A DNA stretch of 7,800 nucleotides from Dehalococcoidales bacterium (GCA_030641585.1 DAOWHE010000008.1:1-7800); one strand, 5' to 3'. Counted from the stretch's first letter, positions 1 to 7,172 are shown. A program made the numbers and translations. Notes: a model not told the origin generated them from the sequence alone.

Positions 1-280
1 CACCCAGGAGGGGTGACCCTACGGAAAGTGCCACAGAAACACACCGCCCCGCTTTAAGTGGGGTAAGGGTGAAATGGTGAGGTAAGAGCTCACCAGCAGC
101 TGGGTGACCAGTTGGCTGGGTAAACCCCATCCGGAGCAAGACCGAATAGAGGGACCTAAGGACGCCCTGCCTGTCCCCGGGTTGGTCGCTTGACCCTTAC
201 GGCAACGGAAGGGCTAGATGGATGGTCACCGCTCCGAGCAATCGGGGTACAGAACTCGGCTTACAGGTTTACTTGACCTC
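1..280 (+). ncRNA. rnpB: RNase P RNA, bacterial class A, 5' end cut by window edge
   Basis: This is the catalytic RNA of ribonuclease P, which removes 5' leaders from precursor tRNAs together with the RnpA protein. I recognise it from conserved blocks in the right order: the GGAAAGTGCCACAGAAA block near 24-40, followed by ACACACCGCC; the GGTAAGAGCTCACCAGC block near 81-97; GGTAAAC near 119-125, matching the L15 loop whose GGU pairs with the tRNA CCA end; GGAGCAAGACCGAATAG near 133-149; and the closing ACAGAACTCGGCTTAC near 249-264, which holds the 3' strand of helix P4. The 5' part, including the GAGGAAAGTCC block, lies before the window. The 3' end is set by analogy to the E. coli RNA and may be off by several bases. 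The order of blocks fits the ancestral A type and not the Bacillus B type. Confidence 0.95.
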
Positions 281-290
281 TTTTCTTTAG
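278..290 (+). terminator. T-rich tract at the end of rnpB, possible terminator
   Basis: A run of mostly T (cctcttttcttta) follows directly on the RNase P RNA 3' end. In many bacteria the closing P1 helix plus such a tract ends transcription. The 5' strand of P1 is outside the window, so the stem cannot be checked here. No other hairpin is visible before the next gene. Confidence 0.35.
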
Positions 291-339
291 TAAAGCCCAG
301 CCATTTGATAGCTGATAGACTGTTTTATAGAACACTTAG

Positions 340-346
340 GGAGGAG
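340..346 (+). promoter_or_regulatory. Ribosome binding site of the S41 protease gene
   Basis: GGAGGAG lies 8 bases before ATG at 355. It is a near-perfect Shine-Dalgarno sequence and supports this start over internal ATG codons. Confidence 0.8.
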
Positions 347-354
347 CAAGTCCA

Positions 355-1488
355 ATGTCAAAGAAAGTAAAACTTACGGTGGTAACCCTGTTACTCTTGG
401 CTAGCCTTGTTCTGTCTTATGGCATTGGCTATGTCACCGGTAGCGAAGCCGTTCTGGAACCTCAGGGTTTTGAGAGTGTAGAACAGGCATGGAACATCAT
501 CCTCCGTGACTATGTAACAAAGGATGAGATTGATGTTGACCTGCTTGCTCAGGCGGCCATTGAGGGTATGGTGGAGGCTTTGGATGACCCCTATACCTCC
601 TATCTGGATTTTGAAGCCTACCAGTTGAGCCTGGGTGATCTGGAAGGGAAATTTGAGGGTATCGGCGCCGAGGTGGCAATAAGGGATGGGCAGCTGACGG
701 TGATTGCTCCTATGGCTAGTTCACCAGCGGCTGAGGCGGGTATCAGGGCTGGTGATGTCGTCTTGGAGATTGATGACAAGCCCACTTTAGGGATGAGCCT
801 TACTGAAGCAGTGCTTAATGTCCGTGGACCCAAAGGAACATCAGTCAGGCTGCTTATCCTTCACCAGGATGAGACCGAGCCCGTGGAAATTGAGGTAACA
901 AGAGGGGAGATTGAGATAGCCAGTGTTCACTTTGAGATGATGGGTGACATCGCTTATATTCGTATCAGCCAGTTTGGCGTGAAGACCAATGAAGAGCTTG
1001 AGCCGGTGCTGGTGACTATGGCCGAAGAAGCGGCTACCGGTATCGTTCTTGACCTGCGCCACAACCCGGGCGGTTTACTTGACACAGTGGTTAATGTCAC
1101 CAGCCGCTTCTTGGAAGAGGGTGTCGTTGTTATCATCAGGGATAATGAGGGAAAGCAGGAAGTGATTAAAGTGAGTCCCCAGAAGGTAACCACAGAGTTG
1201 CTCATGGTAGTTCTGGTTGATGTTGCTAGCGCCAGCGGCAGCGAGGTAGTGGCTGGGGCTCTTCAAGACCACGCCCGGGCTATCATTGCTGGCAGTACCA
1301 CCTTTGGCAAGGGTAGTGTCAATATCCTCAATGAGCTTGGAGATGGTTCTGGGTTGTATATTACTACCGCTCGCTGGCTGACCCCTGATGGTAACCTTAT
1401 AGAGGGGGAGGGGATAACCCCGGATTATGAGCTTACCGGAGAGGATGCTATCCAGTGGGCTATAGACTACCTGCATGGCAGCAAGTGA
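355..1488 (+). CDS. Membrane-anchored S41 family C-terminal processing peptidase (Ctp type) with PDZ domain
   Basis: A serine protease of the tail-specific/CtpA/CtpB family, which cleaves proteins outside the cytoplasm after recognising C-terminal tails. The 377 residues begin with a basic stretch and a hydrophobic segment (about 7-28), read as a signal anchor; no clear cleavage site is seen. Next come a helical region (40-90, with GMVEALDDPYTSYLD near 71-85), a PDZ domain (about 95-182, with GIGAEV and AGIRAGDVVLEIDD) and the S41 core with LDLRHNPGG (232-240). By alignment the nucleophile is Ser296 in ASASGSE and the general base is Lys319 in TFGKG, spaced 23 as in close relatives. The third triad position, usually Gln four residues after the Lys, is Asn323. 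The end, LTPDGNLIEGEGITPDYEL, is typical. Length is normal for the family. The substrate is unknown. No partner gene lies beside it, and its transcription may start upstream of or within the rnpB region. Confidence 0.93.
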   Translation: MSKKVKLTVVTLLLLASLVLSYGIGYVTGSEAVLEPQGFESVEQAWNIILRDYVTKDEIDVDLLAQAAIEGMVEALDDPYTSYLDFEAYQLSLGDLEGKFEGIGAEVAIRDGQLTVIAPMASSPAAEAGIRAGDVVLEIDDKPTLGMSLTEAVLNVRGPKGTSVRLLILHQDETEPVEIEVTRGEIEIASVHFEMMGDIAYIRISQFGVKTNEELEPVLVTMAEEAATGIVLDLRHNPGGLLDTVVNVTSRFLEEGVVVIIRDNEGKQEVIKVSPQKVTTELLMVVLVDVASASGSEVVAGALQDHARAIIAGSTTFGKGSVNILNELGDGSGLYITTARWLTPDGNLIEGEGITPDYELTGEDAIQWAIDYLHGSK

Positions 1489-1529
1489 GAGTGAGGAAAG
1501 AACCTAAGGTTAAAAGGGTGCTAAAACAC

Positions 1530-1558
1530 TTGCAAGGTGTTGATATGATGTGTATAAT
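1530..1558 (+). promoter_or_regulatory. Sigma-70-type promoter for the small Cys-rich gene
   Basis: A perfect -10 box TATAAT (1553-1558) is preceded, after exactly 17 bases, by TTGCAA (1530-1535; 4 of 6 to TTGACA). Transcription would start near 1565, giving a leader of about 25 bases that still contains the GAGGAGG site at 1575-1581. Placement directly before an otherwise isolated small ORF supports both the promoter and the gene. Confidence 0.7.
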
Positions 1559-1590
1559 ATACATAAGTAACTTTGAGGAGGTTAAAGTAG

Positions 1591-1746
1591 ATGAAGATTG
1601 TGAACCTGTGTGAATCGGGTGGTTGTTGTCCGGTGGTCAAGATAAGTGATGAGCAGGTGGAGATAGGGGAAAAGGGCAACAACTGCATCTTGAAGAAAAG
1701 CGAGTGGGAAGTCTTGAAGAAGAAGATACTAGACAAAGAGATTTAG
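1591..1746 (+). CDS. Small cysteine-rich protein of 51 residues, function unknown
   Basis: An ATG-to-TAG reading frame too short for usual length cut-offs, but well supported: GAGGAGG sits 9 bases before the ATG, a TATAAT promoter lies upstream and a strong terminator follows. The product starts MKIVNLCESGGCCPVV. It has four cysteines: Cys7, the pair Cys12-Cys13, and Cys32 in GNNCIL. A short acidic stretch with the pattern VxIGExGN (23-30) follows, then a lysine-rich C-terminal helix with SEWEVLKKKI (37-46). There is no signal peptide or membrane segment, so it is probably cytoplasmic. The pattern of a Cys-Cys-Pro head, an IGE-G-N middle and a W-containing basic tail resembles, from memory, small uncharacterised proteins in anaerobic bacteria and archaea. 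The cysteines might bind metal or form a redox pair, but that is inference. Confidence that it is a gene is good; its function is not known. Confidence 0.78.
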   Translation: MKIVNLCESGGCCPVVKISDEQVEIGEKGNNCILKKSEWEVLKKKILDKEI

Positions 1747-1776
1747 TCTAGGTCTGAATGTTGTGACGCCATGAGT

Positions 1777-1814
1777 GAGGGGTAGAGCTAATTGCTCTGC
1801 CTCTCATTTGTTTT
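1777..1814 (+). terminator. Rho-independent terminator after the small Cys-rich gene
   Basis: The arms GAGGGGTAGAGC (1777-1788) and GCTCTGCCTCTC (1794-1805) form a 12-bp stem with two G-T wobbles around a 5-base loop (TAATT), followed by ATTTGTTTT. This is the clearest intrinsic terminator in the window. It separates the small gene from the pheS promoter. Confidence 0.85.
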
Positions 1815-1861
1815 AGGCAGGGTACGAGAGAGAAGGGCAAACTACCTTGGCCTTTCACTAT

Positions 1862-1891
1862 TTGACCGCTTTATTCTTAATAACCTATAAT
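1862..1891 (+). promoter_or_regulatory. Sigma-70-type promoter of the pheST operon
   Basis: TTGACC (1862-1867; 5 of 6 to consensus) and a perfect TATAAT (1886-1891) are spaced 18 bases. The start point would be near 1898, leaving a leader of about 40 bases before pheS. That is too short for a T-box or a peptide attenuator, so if this promoter is the main one the operon is not controlled by a leader of that kind. Confidence 0.75.
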
Positions 1892-1937
1892 CCTTTTAGA
1901 CATAATCTGAGGCAGAAGTTAATCTTAAGATAAAACA

Positions 1938-2984
1938 ATGGATGTGCTAGAGCAACTCGCAGAATTAAAAGTAAGGGCGCTTGGGGAGTTGGCTGACATA
2001 GACGATGCCAGAGAACTGGAATCCTGGCGGGTCTGTTATCTGGGTAAGAAAAGCCGGCTGACTGCAGTTCTGCGTAACCTGGGTGAGCTGCCCCTATCCG
2101 AGAAGAAAAGCGTTGGCGCTGGTGCCAACAGGCTCAGGGTTGAACTGGAGAGTAATCTGGAGCAAAAGAAGCGGGCTCTCCGCGAAGCGAAGCTGGCATC
2201 ATCCGTCCAAAAGGAAGGCCTTGATATTTCCCTGCCCGGTTATCCCTTTCCCGTAGGTCGTTTGCACCCGGTTACTCAGACCATCCATAAAATAAATGAC
2301 ATTTTTACCTCCATGGGCTTTCAGGTGGTGGAGGGACCGGAGGTGGAGTGGGATTACTACAATTTTGAAGCCCTAAACATTCCCGAGGAGCACCCGGCCC
2401 GTGATACCATGGCAACGCTCTGGATAGACTATGAAAAAGATAGCAACCAGAGACAGATGCTGCTACGTACTCATACCTCCCCGATGCAGATTCGGTTTAT
2501 GGAGAAGGTACGCCCGCCGCTTCGAATAGTTGTGCCGGGCAAGGTATACCGCTATGAAGCGACTGATGCCACCCACATACCGATGTTCCATCAGATTGAA
2601 GGCCTGGCAGTGGATGAGGGCATCACTATGGCTGACCTTAAAGGGACGCTCTACGAGTTTTCTCGCCGTTTCTTTGGCAAAGATAGAAAGGTGCGCTTCC
2701 GCTGTGACTACTTCCCCTTTGTTGAGCCTGGGGTTGAGATGGCCATTGAGTGTGCTGTCTGTAAGGGTGAGGGCTGCCGCTTGTGTGGTTCAAGTGGTTG
2801 GATTGAAATACTGGGCGCCGGCATGGTTCACCCCGAGGTGCTTAGACGGGTAGGTATTGACCCTGAGGTGTATACCGGCTTTGCCTTCGGCATGGGCATT
2901 GAGCGTATCCCGATGCTTCGCTACGGGATTGATGATATTCGCTTGTTTTATAGTAGCGACCTTAGATTCTTAAGGCAGTTTTAA
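1938..2984 (+). CDS. pheS: Phenylalanyl-tRNA synthetase alpha subunit
   Basis: The catalytic subunit of the alpha2-beta2 class II enzyme that charges tRNA-Phe in the cytoplasm (EC 6.1.1.20). The 348 residues show an N-terminal coiled-coil arm that binds tRNA (about 1-90), then the class II core. Visible landmarks are LLRTHTSPMQ (175-184), motif 2 around KVYRYEATDATHIPMFHQ (202-219), DYFPFVEPGVEM (257-268), the Phe-pocket segment GFAFGMG (314-320) with Ala316 at the position equivalent to E. coli Ala294, motif 3 GMGIER (318-323), and the usual ending DLRFLRQF. Four cysteines, CxxC-x4-CxxC (272, 275, 280, 283), form a knuckle also found in several bacterial homologues. An in-frame stop 10 bases upstream fixes ATG as the first possible start. 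Unusually for this window, no Shine-Dalgarno sequence lies within about 20 bases of the ATG. It is followed by pheT after one base. Confidence 0.98.
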   Translation: MDVLEQLAELKVRALGELADIDDARELESWRVCYLGKKSRLTAVLRNLGELPLSEKKSVGAGANRLRVELESNLEQKKRALREAKLASSVQKEGLDISLPGYPFPVGRLHPVTQTIHKINDIFTSMGFQVVEGPEVEWDYYNFEALNIPEEHPARDTMATLWIDYEKDSNQRQMLLRTHTSPMQIRFMEKVRPPLRIVVPGKVYRYEATDATHIPMFHQIEGLAVDEGITMADLKGTLYEFSRRFFGKDRKVRFRCDYFPFVEPGVEMAIECAVCKGEGCRLCGSSGWIEILGAGMVHPEVLRRVGIDPEVYTGFAFGMGIERIPMLRYGIDDIRLFYSSDLRFLRQF

Positions 2985-2985
2985 T

Positions 2986-5394
2986 ATGAAAGTCCCACTA
3001 AAGTGGCTTAAAGAATATGTAGCTGTTACCCTGCCGGTGACTGAACTGGCTGAGCGGCTGGCGATGGCCGGCACTGAGGTAAAGGGGACGGAGGTAATCG
3101 GCGGCAAGTGGGAGAATATCCTTGTCGGCGAGGTAATTACTGTTGAGCCTCATCCCAATGCCGACCGCCTCCGTCTGGTTACCGTAGAGTTGGGTACCGA
3201 GCAGCCGACGGTTGTCTGCGGAGCGCCAAATCTCAGGCTTGGCGATAAGGTAGCCTTTGCCCGTGTCGGCGCTGAGCTTATAGATGGTCACAGTGGGCAA
3301 AAAATCATCCTAAAACCAGCTAAAATTCGTGGTGTTGTCTCTAGTGGCATGGTCTTATCGGAAAAAGAGCTTGGCATCTCCGATATCCATGAAGGTATCA
3401 TGGTCTTGCCCCCTGAGGCACCAGTGGGCGCACCGCTGGCTGAGTGTCTGGGTGATACTATTTTTGACCTGGATATAACGCCTAATCGCCCTGACTTACT
3501 CTCGGTAATCGGTGTTGCCAGGGAGGTAGCGGCTCTGACCGGCGAGGAGCCCTCTATTCCCGAAGTTAGCTATGAAGCAAAGGGAGCTCCAATAGAGGAG
3601 CAGGTATCAGTAGAGATTGCTGCTCCCCAGCTGTGCTCCAGGTACTCGGCCAGCTTAATTTATGGGATAAAGATAGCAGAGTCTCCCCGGTGGCTTAAAT
3701 CAAGGCTGCTGGCCTCGGGTATGCGTCCCATAAATAATATTGTGGATGTTACTAACTACGTTATGCTGGAATACGGGCAGCCGCTACATGCCTTTGACTT
3801 TTTTAAGCTCTGGGGTAATAAGAAAATTATAGTGCGCCGGGCAGGTGGTGGTGAAGTTATGGTCTCCCTGGACGGGGTAGAGCGGGCTCTTCAAGGGGAT
3901 ATGCTGGTCATTGCCGATGAGAAACAGGCGGTAGCTATTGCCGGCGTTATGGGTGGTGCCAGTAGCGAGGTAAGCCAGGAAACCACCTCAATCCTTTTAG
4001 AATCGGCAAATTTTGCCCCGGCCAGTATTCACCATACCAGCAGTAGCCTGCGTCTGATAAGTGAATCCAGTATGCGCTTTGAGAGGGGTATTCGTCCTGA
4101 GCTAACCCTGCTGGCGCTTAAGCGGGCGACACAGCTGATTTTGCTCTTGGCTGGTGGTGAAGCGGCTAAAGGACTTATTGACGTCTATCCGGGCAGAAAA
4201 GAGCCAGAACCTATCAGCCTGTCAACTGAGCGGCTAGAGCGCCTCTTAGGTGTTGAGTTCAGCCCGCAGCAGATAGTAGCTGCGCTCACTTCCTTAGGCT
4301 TTAATTGTGAGCCGACCTCTTCGGCTTCAGAATTCCGGGTGAGGGCCCCATACTGGCGGAGTGATATACACCTTGAGGCTGACCTCATAGAGGAGGTGGC
4401 CCGCATTGTCGGCTATGACAAGATTCCGACCACCATGCTCAGCCGTTCACTGCCCAGGCAAGACCCTGAGCCCGGCCTCGGTCTTAAAAAGAAAGCAGGT
4501 CAGAGCCTCGTTGGTTACGGTTTTCAGGAGGTGATTACCTATTCACTGACCGGTCGGGAAATGCTGGAGAAGGCGCTGCCCGGGTCTGGCTCTCTTAAAG
4601 CCCTGCCCCTGCGTGTGGCTAATCCGATGACAGCAGACCAGGAGTATCTGCGCACCAGCCTCAGAGGTAACCTTCTGGCTGCCCTGGCAGCCAACAGGCG
4701 GCACGAAGACGGGCCTATCAGGCTTTTTGAGCTGGGCAGGGTATATCTAGCTCGCCATAACGATTTACCTGATGAATCGGAGATACTTAGCGGTCTTTTA
4801 AGCAGTACCGGGCTGGAAAAGTCATGGCCCGGCGGGGATGAGCCCTTTAGTTTCTTTGATGCCAAGGGGGTGGTGGAGGGTTTGCTTACCCGGCTGGATG
4901 TTACCCCCAGCTTTGAGGAGGCTGGTGATGAGGGTCTGCGCCCGGGCGCCCAGGCGGCTGTAGTGGTCGCCGGTAATAAATTGGGGGTTGTTGGTGAGTT
5001 ACACCCTAAAGTAGCCGAGGCTTTTGAAGTATCCGGGGCGGTCTATCTCTTTGAAATTAACCTGACGGCGCTTTTACCCTATACTATTGGTCATAAGGTT
5101 TTCCAGCCGATACAGCGCTTTCCGGCAGTGGTCCGGGATATAGCACTGGTTGTTGATGTCGGACTGAGCCACCGTCAGGTAGTGGACGTTATCAGGGGCT
5201 TCCCCCTGGTGCAAAAAGTAGCTTTGTTTGATGTCTATAGCGGTAAGCAGGTGCCAGTGGGCAAAAAGTCCCTCGCCTACCGGCTCACCTTCCAGTCTTC
5301 GACTCACACCTTAACTGACGAAGAAGCCAACAAGGTTCAGCAGCAAATCCTGGCTAAGCTATCAAGTGAGCTTGGTGCCAGTTTGCGAAGCTGA
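2986..5394 (+). CDS. pheT: Phenylalanyl-tRNA synthetase beta subunit
   Basis: The large subunit of the PheRS tetramer. It binds tRNA-Phe and hydrolyses mischarged Tyr-tRNA-Phe. The 802 residues contain the complete bacterial domain set: a tRNA-binding OB fold (about 40-150, with HPNADRLRLVTVE and VVCGAPNL), the B3/B4 editing domain (about 208-388, with YGQPLHAFD near 263-271 and LLESANFAP near 337-345), the B5 domain (about 406-478, with APYWRSDIHLEADLIEEVAR at 454-473), the catalytic-like core (about 490-695, with NPMTADQEYLRTSLR) and the C-terminal ferredoxin-like anticodon-binding domain (about 705-800, with RFPAVVRDIALVVD). Length is normal and no domain is missing. In the editing pocket, Ser359 and Ser361 stand where E. 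coli has Thr354 and Ala356. Its ATG is one base after the pheS stop with only a weak AAGG upstream, so translational coupling to pheS is likely. Confidence 0.98.
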   Translation: MKVPLKWLKEYVAVTLPVTELAERLAMAGTEVKGTEVIGGKWENILVGEVITVEPHPNADRLRLVTVELGTEQPTVVCGAPNLRLGDKVAFARVGAELIDGHSGQKIILKPAKIRGVVSSGMVLSEKELGISDIHEGIMVLPPEAPVGAPLAECLGDTIFDLDITPNRPDLLSVIGVAREVAALTGEEPSIPEVSYEAKGAPIEEQVSVEIAAPQLCSRYSASLIYGIKIAESPRWLKSRLLASGMRPINNIVDVTNYVMLEYGQPLHAFDFFKLWGNKKIIVRRAGGGEVMVSLDGVERALQGDMLVIADEKQAVAIAGVMGGASSEVSQETTSILLESANFAPASIHHTSSSLRLISESSMRFERGIRPELTLLALKRATQLILLLAGGEAAKGLIDVYPGRKEPEPISLSTERLERLLGVEFSPQQIVAALTSLGFNCEPTSSASEFRVRAPYWRSDIHLEADLIEEVARIVGYDKIPTTMLSRSLPRQDPEPGLGLKKKAGQSLVGYGFQEVITYSLTGREMLEKALPGSGSLKALPLRVANPMTADQEYLRTSLRGNLLAALAANRRHEDGPIRLFELGRVYLARHNDLPDESEILSGLLSSTGLEKSWPGGDEPFSFFDAKGVVEGLLTRLDVTPSFEEAGDEGLRPGAQAAVVVAGNKLGVVGELHPKVAEAFEVSGAVYLFEINLTALLPYTIGHKVFQPIQRFPAVVRDIALVVDVGLSHRQVVDVIRGFPLVQKVALFDVYSGKQVPVGKKSLAYRLTFQSSTHTLTDEEANKVQQQILAKLSSELGASLRS

Positions 5395-5432
5395 TATTAG
5401 CTTGAGACGTTTAATCAAAGGGGTGTTTAAGA

Positions 5433-5466
5433 GGGGCGAAGCCCTAGAGGGCTCAAGCCCGAAGGG
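5433..5466. repeat. Cluster of short GC-rich hairpins between convergent pheT and proS
   Basis: Consecutive short inverted repeats: GGGC-GAA-GCCC (5434-5444), GCCCT-AG-AGGGC (5441-5452), GGGC-TCAA-GCCC (5449-5460) and CCC-GAA-GGG (5458-5466). They overlap, so they are alternative folds. On the - strand two of them carry TTCG in the loop. The position between two convergent stop codons suggests a bidirectional terminator or mRNA 3' stabiliser, but neither side has a proper T tract. The text around it (GGGTGTTTAAGAGGGGCGAAGC, 5421-5442) looks like a dispersed intergenic repeat, though only one copy is in the window. Confidence 0.5.
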
Positions 5467-5474
5467 TAGATAAA

Positions 5475-7172
5475 CTATCGCTTAATAAGCTCCTTGAGCC
5501 TTCCAGCTGCTTCCTTAAGTAGCACAAGCTTAGACTTTTTCTCTCCCCGCCACTTTACCTCTACGCTCCCTTTCTCCAGTGTGCGGGGGCTGATGGTAAC
5601 CCGGATGGGTATTCCCAGAAGGTCGGCATCGTTGAACTTGACTCCCGGTGACTCGCCCCGGTCATCAAGAAGCACTTCTAAGCCCTGTGCCTCAAGCTCG
5701 GTATAAAGCTTTTCGGCTGCTGTCCTAACCTCGGGGTTCTCCAGGTACAGGGGACAGAGATAGACTTGATATGGGGCGATAGATGGCGGCCAGATAATAC
5801 CCTTGTCGTCATGGCTGTGCTCTATGACGGCGGCCATAAGTCTGCCCAGACCGATGCCGTAGCAGCCCATGACAATAGAGCGGGAGATACCACTGGCGTC
5901 GGTGTAAAGTGCCCCCAGTTTCTCACTTACGAAGGTACCCAGCTTGAAGACATGCCCCACCTCAATGCCGTGCGTAGATAATAATTTGCCATTGCATCTA
6001 GGGCAGCCTTCTCCGGCACGAGCCAGGGCTATATTTGCTATGAGGTCAATCTTGAAATCTCTCGGATAGTTGATATTCCTGAGATGGGTATCGGCTTTAT
6101 TGGCGCCGGCGACGAAGTTTGTGCCGGTGGTTATGGAATCATCGGCAATAACCTTGATGCCGCTTAAGCCTACCGGTGAGGCTGAGCCGGCAATGATACC
6201 GGACTCTATTACCTCGGCTTCGCTGGCTATACGCAGCTCGGAGCAGTGCAGAATGTTTTTCAGCTTTATCTCGTTGACCTCAAGGTCGCCCCTGATAGTG
6301 ATAAAGACCAGCTCTCCGTCGGCGATGTAGAAGACCGCTTTAAGGGTTTGGCTCTGGGGCACCTTTAGAAAATTGGACACTTCTTCAATGGTATAGGAGC
6401 CCGGTGTTTTCACTTTTTCCAGTGGCAATGGCTGACCACTATCTACTCTGCCCTTCATGCTTTCAGCTTTCTCGGCGTTGGCTTCGTACTTACAGCTATC
6501 ACAGTGGATGATTTCGTCTTCGCCGCTTTCGGCGATGACCATGAATTCGTGGGACTCCTTGCCACCGATGGCGCCACTGTCGGCTTCAACAAGCATGGTA
6601 GGTAGCCCGCAGCGAGTGAAGATATTGCGGTAGGCGTTTAGCATCTTCTTATAGCTCTGGTCCAGTCCCTCTTTGTCGGTATCAAAGCTATAGAGGTCTT
6701 TCATGGTAAACTCTCTGACTCGTATCAGCCCGCCTCTGGGTCTTGGTTCGTCACGGAACTTGGTCTGAATCTGGTATAGTAGTAGCGGCAGGTCACGGTA
6801 GCTCTGCGCGTTGCGGCTGACCAGGTCGGTGATGACCTCTTCGTGGGTTGGACCCAGCACCAGTTGGCGCTCCCGGCGGTCAGAAAGCGAAAAAAGTCCT
6901 TTACCAAAGCTTGCATCCCGCCCCGTTTTCTGCCACAGCTCAACCGGCTGGAGAACCGGCATAGACAGTTCCTGTCCGCCGGCTTTATCCATCTCGTCGC
7001 GGATTATAGCCTCTATATTCTTAAGCACCCTCCAGGCTAGGGGCAGATAGGAATAGACGCCAGCCGCTAGCTGATGTATCATACCGGCTCTGATTAAGAG
7101 CCGGTGGCTTGCGGTATCCGCCTCGGCTGGTATCTCTCTCTGGGTCTTACCGAATAACTTTGATAGACGCAA
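5475..7172 (-). CDS. proS: Prolyl-tRNA synthetase, bacterial type with editing insertion
   Basis: A class II synthetase that charges tRNA-Pro in the cytoplasm (EC 6.1.1.15). At 565 residues it is close to E. coli ProS in length and architecture. Motif 1 lies around 36-77, then LGPTHEEV (106-113) and motif 2 FRDEPRPRGGLIRVREF (139-155). The editing insertion (about 224-405) clears Ala-tRNA-Pro; it carries the conserved lysine in TLKAV (Lys278, equivalent to E. coli Lys279) and GTNFVAGANKADTH (350-363). Two cysteine pairs flank the insertion, CDSC (224-227) and CPRC (390-393). Motif 3 is CYGIGLGRL (437-445), followed by the anticodon-binding domain (about 465-565). The start codon is TTG (7172-7170), chosen because AAGGAG lies 6 bases upstream and MRLSKLFGKT is the usual family N-terminus. 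The gene converges on pheT with an 80-base gap. No T-box precedes it. Confidence 0.97.
   Translation of the reverse strand: MRLSKLFGKTQREIPAEADTASHRLLIRAGMIHQLAAGVYSYLPLAWRVLKNIEAIIRDEMDKAGGQELSMPVLQPVELWQKTGRDASFGKGLFSLSDRRERQLVLGPTHEEVITDLVSRNAQSYRDLPLLLYQIQTKFRDEPRPRGGLIRVREFTMKDLYSFDTDKEGLDQSYKKMLNAYRNIFTRCGLPTMLVEADSGAIGGKESHEFMVIAESGEDEIIHCDSCKYEANAEKAESMKGRVDSGQPLPLEKVKTPGSYTIEEVSNFLKVPQSQTLKAVFYIADGELVFITIRGDLEVNEIKLKNILHCSELRIASEAEVIESGIIAGSASPVGLSGIKVIADDSITTGTNFVAGANKADTHLRNINYPRDFKIDLIANIALARAGEGCPRCNGKLLSTHGIEVGHVFKLGTFVSEKLGALYTDASGISRSIVMGCYGIGLGRLMAAVIEHSHDDKGIIWPPSIAPYQVYLCPLYLENPEVRTAAEKLYTELEAQGLEVLLDDRGESPGVKFNDADLLGIPIRVTISPRTLEKGSVEVKWRGEKKSKLVLLKEAAGRLKELIKR

Noticed and set aside
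305..331. Possible promoter before the protease gene: TTGATA (305-310) and TATAGA (326-331)
   Set aside because: The spacer is only 15 bases and the -10 box matches 4 of 6, so it is too weak to annotate.
1075..1476. 133-codon frame on the - strand inside the protease gene
   Set aside because: Fully antisense to a gene with clear family motifs; no ribosome site or known domain seen.
1501..1511. AACCTAAGGTT as a terminator stem after the protease gene
   Set aside because: Only a 5-bp arm with a one-base centre and no T tract; it cannot form a real hairpin.
1521..1736. 71-codon frame on the - strand opposite the small Cys-rich gene
   Set aside because: It would overlap the + strand promoter and gene, and its translation looks like an antisense shadow of the real gene.
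1815..1937. T-box or attenuator leader for pheST
   Set aside because: No AGGGTGGNACC-type T-box sequence, no leader peptide rich in Phe, and the likely transcript leader is only about 40 bases.
2530..2853. 107-codon + strand frame inside pheS
   Set aside because: Out-of-frame shadow of a highly conserved synthetase segment.
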